DNA from: CAZMVY01 sp964617875
Lineage (GTDB): Bacteria; Planctomycetota; Phycisphaerae; UBA1845; PWPN01
Reading direction: 5' to 3'
Assembly: GCA_964617875.1 (NCBI GenBank)
Contig: CAZUAI010000099.1
Coordinates: forward strand, 1 to 19,538
DNA: 19,538 bases
Below the pieces are notes generated by a model that had not been told where the DNA came from, made no database searches, and saw only the letters and a list, made by a program, of their open reading frames with translations. Positions 15,195 through 19,538 of the stretch are shown piece after piece; the stretch's first letter is position 1; the number at the start of each line of letters is the position of its first letter. The position numbers were made by a program, and so were the translations under genes.

Positions 15195-15795
15195 GGGATG
15201 CTCCTTCCAGTTGCCCGATCACGTCGAGCGTGCTCCGGGCGGCATCGCACGGCCGCAGTTTGAGAAACCGCTCGACCATCTGCCGGATCTGGTACGTCGT
15301 CTGCCGCGACGGCTCGATCACCAGCACGTTGACGCCGAACGATCGCGCCGCCTGCTCCACTGACGGCAGATTCGCGCCCACCGCGGCCCGCACGCCCCGG
15401 AACTTGTTCGCCACGCACGCGGCCAGGGCCCCGTCCTCGGTGAACACGACGCCGCGCGCCCGTCGTCCCGCGGAGACCTCGTCGCACAGCTTGCGCAGCG
15501 CGGACACCAGGCCGCCGGATTTCACCGACGGGTCGATCGTCTCGACGCCGCCGGCCAGCCGCTCGAGACTCGTGAGCACCGACCGCATCATCGGCGTGCC
15601 CAGGTCGATCACCACGGGCATCGCCCCGCCGGAGCCGGCCTCGCCGTCGGCGTCCCTCCAGGCGATCGGCACCGCCCGTTCCTTCAGCCAATCGCGGGCC
15701 GCGGGCGTAATCAGGGCGTCGCGCGGCACCTCCAGCGCCCGGCCGGCCGTGTGCCATTCCTGCAGCATCTGTGCCGTGACAACCACGCGACTCAT
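15181..15795 (-). CDS. RpiB/LacAB-fold protein lacking the catalytic residues, microcompartment-associated
   Basis: The 204-residue product has an N-terminal part (1-45, VTAQMLQEWHTAGRALEVP then ITPAARDWLKERAVPI) like the VTPSARD stretch seen in some BMC accessory proteins such as EutQ and EutT relatives. Residues 60-180 match the ribose-5-phosphate isomerase B/galactose-6-phosphate isomerase fold: GVVFTEDGALAACVANKF (115-132) aligns with the family's GILICGTGxGxxxAANK, then GVRAAVG and VNVLVIEP. The catalytic Cys of CGTG is gone (TEDG), and the family's NDxN histidine region reads SFGVN, so isomerase activity is unlikely. The ATG at 15795 overlaps the stop of pentamer 2 (ATGA) and the gene's own end overlaps pentamer 3, with no good ribosome site: translational coupling. 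A structural or ligand-sensing role is possible. I recall an uncharacterised gene at this place in related operons. Confidence 0.7.
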   Translation of the reverse strand: MSRVVVTAQMLQEWHTAGRALEVPRDALITPAARDWLKERAVPIAWRDADGEAGSGGAMPVVIDLGTPMMRSVLTSLERLAGGVETIDPSVKSGGLVSALRKLCDEVSAGRRARGVVFTEDGALAACVANKFRGVRAAVGANLPSVEQAARSFGVNVLVIEPSRQTTYQIRQMVERFLKLRPCDAARSTLDVIGQLEGASHANR

Positions 15796-16061
15796 GAAAC
15801 CAACTGGCCCCCCGGGTGATCCACAAGACCGATGACCGACCACCGCGCCGGCGACTGCATGTCGTGCGTCAGTTCCCGCGCGAAGATCCCGTCGCTGCTC
15901 AGCACCACCACGTCGCCCACGCGCGACCCCAGGCAATCCAGCGCCAGCACCGGGTCGTTGTTCGCCGCCCGATGCGGCAGCACGATCACCAGCCGCTGCC
16001 CCGTCAGGGAGCGGTGCTTGACCGTGGACGTCGCGTGACCGATTACGTGGCCAATGACCAT
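15792..16061 (-). CDS. Microcompartment pentameric vertex protein 2 (EutN/CcmL family)
   Basis: An 89-residue BMC-P protein that should form pentamers at shell vertices. It begins MVIGHVIGHATSTVKH in the family manner, contains LTGQRLVIVLPH, the core LALDCLGSRVGDVVVLSSDG, and ends with WSVIGLVDHPG. The loop reads SRVGDVVVLSSDGIFARE, close to the usual GAGxGExVLVxxGSxAR. GGAG lies 7 bases before the ATG. It follows the aldehyde dehydrogenase by 25 bases and shares an ATGA overlap with the RpiB-like gene. Confidence 0.9.
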   Translation of the reverse strand: MVIGHVIGHATSTVKHRSLTGQRLVIVLPHRAANNDPVLALDCLGSRVGDVVVLSSDGIFARELTHDMQSPARWSVIGLVDHPGGQLVS

Positions 16062-16086
16062 CGCTTCGCTCCGAGGTGCTCCTGAC

Positions 16087-17523
16087 TCACAGTATTCTGA
16101 GATTATCCACCATCACGCACCGCCGCACGCGCGTAAACGTCAGGGGGCTTGTCGGGCCCTCGCCGGTCGGCGTCGCGATGCTGAACGAGGGGAAGCCCTC
16201 GCCGCCTCCGCCGAGTCCGGCCATGCACGGGCCGTTCTTGATGAACAGCGTGGTGTCCACCGCCTTGCCCATCTTGGTCATGTTGTCCACGTTTCTGGAC
16301 CAGATGATCGCTGTGTGGCCAAAGCCGTGCTCGTACTTCACCGCCAGGCGGATCGCCTCGTCCACGTTCGGAACCCGGACGATCGGCAGGAACGGCATCA
16401 TCTGTTCGCACGGGAGGAACGGGCTGCTCTCGTCCACTTCGCCGTACAGCAGTTGCGTCCCCGGCGGGACCGAGACGCCGATTGCCTGTCCGAGCACCGG
16501 CGGGTCCTGGCCCACGAACTTCTTGTCCGCGACGTAGTGCCCGCTCTTCTCGTCCTTGTGGATCGCGATCTTCGTCAGGGCCTCGATCTGTTGGGCGTTG
16601 AGGCGGAAGCCGCCGTGCCGGCCCATGGCGTCCATGAGCCTGTCGGCAACGCTCGCGACGACGAACACCTCTTTCTCGCCGATGCAGAGCAGGTTGTTGT
16701 CGTACGCCGCGCCCCGGATGATGCCGTCGGCGGCCTTTTCGATGTCGGCCGTCTCGTCCACGACGACCGGCGGGTTGCCCGGACCGGCGACGCACGCCTT
16801 CTTGTTGCTCGCCATGGCGGCCTTGGCCACGCCCGGGCCGCCCGTGACGCACAGCATGGCGATGTCCTTGTGCTTGAAGATCTGATCGGCCGTCTCGAGC
16901 GTCGGCGTTTCGATGATGCAGACCAGGTTCTCGATGCCGATCCTGGCGTGGATCGCCTTGTTGATTCGCCGCGTGCCTTCGCAGGCGATCCGGGCGCCGG
17001 ACGGGTGCGGGTTGCAGACGAGCGAATTGCCCGCCGCAATCATCATGATCGCGTTGCAGGCGAGCGTCGGCAGCGAGTGCGTGACCGGCGTGATGACGCC
17101 GATGACGCCCCACGGGGCGTGCTCGGTGACGCCCAGGCCGTGGTCGCCGCTGACGCACTCGGTCGTGATCATTTCCAGACCCGGGATGTTCCGGCCGACG
17201 TTGATCAGCTTCTCGATCTTGTGATCGAGGCGGCCGATCTTCGTCTCCGCCAGTTCCGCACGCCCAAGCTCCTCGGCCTGATTGATGCAGATGTCGCGAA
17301 TGCACTGGATGGCGGCACGGCGATGGTCAAGCGTCGCCGCGGCAAGCTGCTTCTGGGCCACCTGGGCCGCGCGGACGGCCGACTCGACATCCGAGAAGAC
17401 GCCCCACTGGCCGCCCGACGCCCCGCTCCGACCCGGGCTGGCGAGCGTCGTACCCGAACCGAGCCGCGCCAGCACCTCGGACACCACATCCCGAATCAAC
17501 TGATCGTTCACCGCGGTACTCAT
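16087..17523 (-). CDS. CoA-acylating aldehyde dehydrogenase of the microcompartment core (PduP/EutE-like)
   Basis: The 478-residue enzyme converts an aldehyde, here probably lactaldehyde, with CoA and NAD+ to an acyl-CoA. The catalytic cysteine is Cys280 in YDNNLLCIGEKE, the CoA-acylating aldehyde dehydrogenase pattern; GVIGVITPVTHS (139-150) and VTGGPGVAKAAM (226-237) are the Rossmann-type NAD-binding segments. Residues 1-22 form an amphipathic helix (DQLIRDVVSEVLARL) followed by a Gly/Ser linker to about 38: an N-terminal encapsulation peptide like that of PduP, so the enzyme is lumenal. The start at 17523 is chosen because GGAG ends 6 bases before it; the ATG at 17529 would touch that site. 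It lies between pentamer genes 1 and 2. The acyl-CoA would go to a phosphotransacylase and the acetate kinase. Confidence 0.93.
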   Translation of the reverse strand: MSTAVNDQLIRDVVSEVLARLGSGTTLASPGRSGASGGQWGVFSDVESAVRAAQVAQKQLAAATLDHRRAAIQCIRDICINQAEELGRAELAETKIGRLDHKIEKLINVGRNIPGLEMITTECVSGDHGLGVTEHAPWGVIGVITPVTHSLPTLACNAIMMIAAGNSLVCNPHPSGARIACEGTRRINKAIHARIGIENLVCIIETPTLETADQIFKHKDIAMLCVTGGPGVAKAAMASNKKACVAGPGNPPVVVDETADIEKAADGIIRGAAYDNNLLCIGEKEVFVVASVADRLMDAMGRHGGFRLNAQQIEALTKIAIHKDEKSGHYVADKKFVGQDPPVLGQAIGVSVPPGTQLLYGEVDESSPFLPCEQMMPFLPIVRVPNVDEAIRLAVKYEHGFGHTAIIWSRNVDNMTKMGKAVDTTLFIKNGPCMAGLGGGGEGFPSFSIATPTGEGPTSPLTFTRVRRCVMVDNLRIL

Positions 17524-17529
17524 GGTCAT

Positions 17530-17533
17530 CTCC
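17530..17533 (-). promoter_or_regulatory. Ribosome binding site deciding the aldehyde dehydrogenase start
   Basis: GGAG on the minus strand lies 6 bases before the ATG at 17523 but directly against the ATG at 17529, so the inner start is favoured and the protein begins MSTAVNDQ. Confidence 0.65.
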
Positions 17534-17549
17534 GGAGAAAGGCGGAAAC

Positions 17550-17631
17550 GTGCGAGACCGACAAAGCAAGAAACGCATAGCGACTTCGCGCCTTGTCCTG
17601 TTCTCGCTGTTTCACTTTCTCATGGTCTCAC
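17550..17631. repeat. Imperfect purine-rich inverted repeat after pentamer 1
   Basis: The left arm (17550-17584, including GAGACC and AAGAAACGC) is an imperfect inverse of the right arm (17603-17631, CTCGCTGTTTCACTTTCTC then GGTCTCAC). GAGACC/GGTCTC and GAAAC/GTTTC match exactly. The right arm covers the stop codon of pentamer 1. Composition is GAAA-rich on one strand, like the elements at 14880 and 17986. Confidence 0.5.
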
Positions 17632-17948
17632 TTTTCTGCATCGCTTTTCGAATACAGACACTCTGCGCCCGCCTGCACGGTGTCCACGATCCCGACGACC
17701 ACCGCATCCACGGGCAGGCTCTTCGTCTCCTCGGTCAGGCGGGCCGAGCTGCCCTGCGTGACGAGAACGAACTCACCCTCGCCGGCGCCGAGGACATCCA
17801 CCGCGATCGCGACGCGGCCGGTGGCCTTCAGCCTCGGCGGCACGTCGGTCGTCACGTTGTAGGCCTCGATCATGAGCAGCTTCTTGCCGGCGACGGTCGG
17901 GATCTTCTGTGTCGCCACCACGTTGCCGGTCACTTTGCCGATGAACAC
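17628..17948 (-). CDS. Microcompartment pentameric vertex protein 1 (EutN/CcmL family), GTG start
   Basis: A 106-residue BMC-P protein with the clearest family signature of the three: FIGKVTGNVVATQK at the start, VAIAVDVLGAGEGEFVLVTQ and GSSAR in the conserved pentamer loop, and VDAVVVGIVD as the last strand. It caps shell vertices. The start is taken as GTG at 17948 because AAGGAG lies 7 bases upstream; another in-frame GTG at 17966 lies upstream of that site. The C-terminal SKSDAEK tail adjoins the purine-rich element. The gene follows BMC-H by 140 bases and precedes the aldehyde dehydrogenase by 104. Confidence 0.9.
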   Translation of the reverse strand: MFIGKVTGNVVATQKIPTVAGKKLLMIEAYNVTTDVPPRLKATGRVAIAVDVLGAGEGEFVLVTQGSSARLTEETKSLPVDAVVVGIVDTVQAGAECLYSKSDAEK

Positions 17949-17955
17949 GGTTGGG

Positions 17956-17961
17956 CTCCTT
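17956..17961 (-). promoter_or_regulatory. Ribosome binding site deciding the GTG start of pentamer 1
   Basis: AAGGAG on the minus strand, 7 bases before GTG at 17948, fixes this start over the GTG at 17966. Confidence 0.65.
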
Positions 17962-17985
17962 CGCACGGCTCGCCACCGCGCCAGC

Positions 17986-18085
17986 GGTGACGAAAAGCGA
18001 AAAATGACAAACGGAGAACGTGCAAAGGGCGCCCGCTACGGGCTCGCGACCTTTCTCACTTTCCCGTTTTCCACGTTCCCGCCCT
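17986..18085. repeat. Imperfect purine-rich inverted repeat between BMC-H and pentamer 1
   Basis: The left side (17990-18030, GAAAAGCGAAAAATGAC then AACGGAGAACGTGCAAAGG) is an imperfect inverse of the right side (18051-18085, CCTTTCTCACTTTCCCGTT onwards). In the centre GCCCG-CTA-CGGGC forms a short hairpin. No promoter or gene is seen in this 140-base gap, so it may modulate the strong shell-protein message relative to downstream genes. Confidence 0.5.
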
Positions 18086-18088
18086 GCC

Positions 18089-18364
18089 TCACTTCGTCGG
18101 CAGTATCTTCCCGAGATCGTTGTGCGGCCGCGGGATCACGCTGACCGACACGATCTCGCCGACCTTCGCGCCGGCCGCCGCACCGGCGTCCGTCGCGGCC
18201 TTCACCGCCGCCACGTCGCCCTCGAAGAAAACGGTGATCAGCCCGCTGCCGACCTGCTTCCAGCCGCGGTACTCCACGTTCGCCGCCTTCAACCCGGCGT
18301 CCGTCGCCTCAACCAGCGCGACCATACTGCGCGCCTCGATAAACCCGATCGCCTGCTGTGCCAT
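18089..18364 (-). CDS. Microcompartment hexameric shell protein (BMC-H)
   Basis: A 91-residue single BMC-domain protein, the normal length for BMC-H. It begins MAQQAIGFIEARSMVALVEATDAGLKAANVEY, which is the canonical first beta-alpha-beta with the conserved EARS/G...ADAGLKAA pattern, then GSGLITVFFEGDVAAVKAATDAG and ends EIVSVSVIPRPH. Such proteins form hexamers that tile the facets, with a central pore for substrates. GGAG lies 8 bases before the ATG. It follows the acetate kinase by 26 bases. Related operons usually have two BMC-H genes, so a second may lie right of the window. Confidence 0.95.
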   Translation of the reverse strand: MAQQAIGFIEARSMVALVEATDAGLKAANVEYRGWKQVGSGLITVFFEGDVAAVKAATDAGAAAGAKVGEIVSVSVIPRPHNDLGKILPTK

Positions 18365-18390
18365 TTGTGTATCTCCGAATCCGCTCGTTC

Positions 18391-19538
18391 TCAGTGGTCT
18401 CCACCTTCAAGCACGTCCCTGGTCTGACGTGCCACGATCCATTCCTCGTCCGTCGGTATCGTCATCACCCGCACGCGGGAGGCCTCGGCGGAAACCGTCG
18501 CCTCCTGCCCGCGGATGCCGTTCCGCTTCGCGTCCAGTGCGATGCCGCAGTAGTCGAACCCGCGGCAGATCCGCTCGCGCATCGTCGCGCTGTTCTCGCC
18601 GATGCCGCCGGTGAAGACGATCACGTCCGCACCGTTCAGCACGGCCAGGTACGCGCCGATGTAGTGCCGCACGCTCTCGACGAACACGTCGATCGCCAAT
18701 TGCGCCCGCTCGTTGCCCTTCGCCGCGGCCTCCTCGATCTCGCGGAGGTCGTTGCTCACGCCGCTGATGCCCTGCAGACCTCCCCGCTTCGCCATGACGT
18801 CGAGCGCCTGTTCGAACGTCAGCTTGAACTTCGGCAGGGCCTTCAGCAGCGCGTACGGGTCGAAATCGCCCACGCGGTTGTTGTGCGGCAGGCCGGATTG
18901 CGGCGTCGTGCTGAAGCTGTTGGCGACGCTCCGGCCGCGTTCGATCGCGCAGATCGAACTGCTGCCGCCGAGGTGGCAACTGATGATCCGCAGGTCCTCG
19001 CGGCCGAGCAGTTCCGCGGTCCGCACGGCGATGTACCGGTGGCTCGCGCCGTGGAAGCCGTACCGGCGCACGCCCGCCTGGGTCCACTCCCACGGCACGG
19101 CGTACGTCGTCCGCGACGCGGGGATGGTCTGATGAAACGCCGTTTCAAAGGCGGCGACCTGCGGCACGTGCGGCAGCTTCTCGGCGAAGGCCCTCATCGC
19201 GGCCACGTACGGCGGATTGTGCGCCGGCGCGACGTCGGCGAAATCCTCCATCATCGCGACGACCTCGGGCGTCACGCGTGCGGCGCCGCTGATCGGTCCG
19301 CCGTGAACCGCCTTGAAGCCGATGGCATCGATGCGGATGTCCGGGTCGGGCAGCAGCGAGAGGCACCGGTCAATCGCCTCGCCGTGGTGGGCGAGACGGC
19401 CGGACCACTCCGCGGCGCCGACCTTGACCTTCGCGTCGTCCTTGCCGATCCGCTCCGCGCCGCCCCGCGCAAGCTCCTGCTGGCCCTTCGCCATGTCGAA
19501 GAGCTTGAACTTGAACGACGTGCTGCCGATGTTGGCGA
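18391..19538 (-). CDS. ackA: Acetate/propionate kinase family, N-terminus beyond the window
   Basis: The frame runs off the right edge; the visible part starts ANIGSTSFKFKLFDM, which is the kinase N-terminal NxGSxSxK motif, so only a few residues are missing. Other motifs: HGG near the sugar-kinase fold's phosphate site, FHQTIP, the catalytic GVRRYGFHGASHRYIA, ISCHLGGSSSICAI, SGVSNDLREI and FTGGIGENS. ASKHA-fold kinases of this family transfer phosphate from an acyl-phosphate to ADP. In the compartment pathway it would recover ATP from lactyl- or acetyl-type phosphates, paired with a PduL-type phosphotransacylase not seen here. The enzyme may sit outside the shell, as no targeting helix is evident in the visible part. 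It is the first visible gene of the operon, 26 bases ahead of BMC-H. Confidence 0.93.
   Translation of the reverse strand, partial: ANIGSTSFKFKLFDMAKGQQELARGGAERIGKDDAKVKVGAAEWSGRLAHHGEAIDRCLSLLPDPDIRIDAIGFKAVHGGPISGAARVTPEVVAMMEDFADVAPAHNPPYVAAMRAFAEKLPHVPQVAAFETAFHQTIPASRTTYAVPWEWTQAGVRRYGFHGASHRYIAVRTAELLGREDLRIISCHLGGSSSICAIERGRSVANSFSTTPQSGLPHNNRVGDFDPYALLKALPKFKLTFEQALDVMAKRGGLQGISGVSNDLREIEEAAAKGNERAQLAIDVFVESVRHYIGAYLAVLNGADVIVFTGGIGENSATMRERICRGFDYCGIALDAKRNGIRGQEATVSAEASRVRVMTIPTDEEWIVARQTRDVLEGGDH

Noticed and set aside
16054..17580. Plus-strand open frame of 508 codons opposite the aldehyde dehydrogenase
   Set aside because: The minus strand encodes an unmistakable aldehyde dehydrogenase with catalytic Cys280; the plus frame is an Arg/Asp/Val-rich shadow caused by GC-biased third codon positions.

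Overview
This is a high-GC window of Planctomycetota type, probably from the Phycisphaerae or a relative. The evidence is a bacterial microcompartment (BMC) operon of the kind known from Planctomycetes and Verrucomicrobia, a secreted protein ending in planctomycete-style type I dockerin repeats, a Tat-exported Gfo/Idh/MocA oxidoreductase, and a secreted DUF4139 protein. No rRNA, tRNA, CRISPR array or insertion sequence was recognised.

Left part (1-12400) holds single genes, mostly for exported proteins. A secreted (alpha/alpha)6-type glycoside hydrolase (225-2852, +) faces a convergent phosphodiester-glycosidase/SH3/Ig/Ig/dockerin protein (2950-5172, -), with a strong hairpin between them. 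A 582-base gap follows, carrying the minus-strand promoter of the dockerin gene, a large nested inverted repeat (5471-5649) and a promoter for the Tat-exported oxidoreductase (5755-7002, +). The next gap (7003-7656) is lower in GC and carries a good minus-strand promoter and terminator-like elements but no believable gene; it is a candidate small or structured RNA locus. A HAD phosphatase (7657-9051, -) is divergent from a secreted four-repeat YHS/TRASH-like metal-binding protein (9225-10064, +). The DUF4139 protein (10273-12396, +) ends this part.

Right part (12597-19538, all -) is the distal portion of a BMC operon transcribed from beyond the right edge. The order is acetate kinase (N-terminus cut off by the window edge), one hexameric shell protein (BMC-H), shell pentamer 1 (BMC-P), CoA-acylating aldehyde dehydrogenase, pentamer 2, an RpiB-like protein lacking the catalytic residues, pentamer 3, a class II (L-fuculose-phosphate type) aldolase, and a class I aldolase-like protein with a Pro/Ala linker and basic tail. 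By analogy with the characterised planctomycete compartment, the class II aldolase should cleave a deoxysugar phosphate to dihydroxyacetone phosphate plus lactaldehyde inside the shell. The aldehyde dehydrogenase would make the acyl-CoA, and a phosphotransacylase (PduL type, not in the window) with the kinase would recover ATP. The aldehyde dehydrogenase N-terminus and the class II aldolase C-terminus carry typical amphipathic encapsulation helices.

The most interesting points are the RpiB-like pseudoenzyme coupled to two pentamer genes, the class I aldolase-like protein with its possible new targeting tail, the candidate RNA at about 7170-7526, and two kinds of inverted-repeat element. One kind is the nested element at 5471-5649. 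The other is a purine-rich family inside the BMC operon that seems to encode the ends of two shell proteins.
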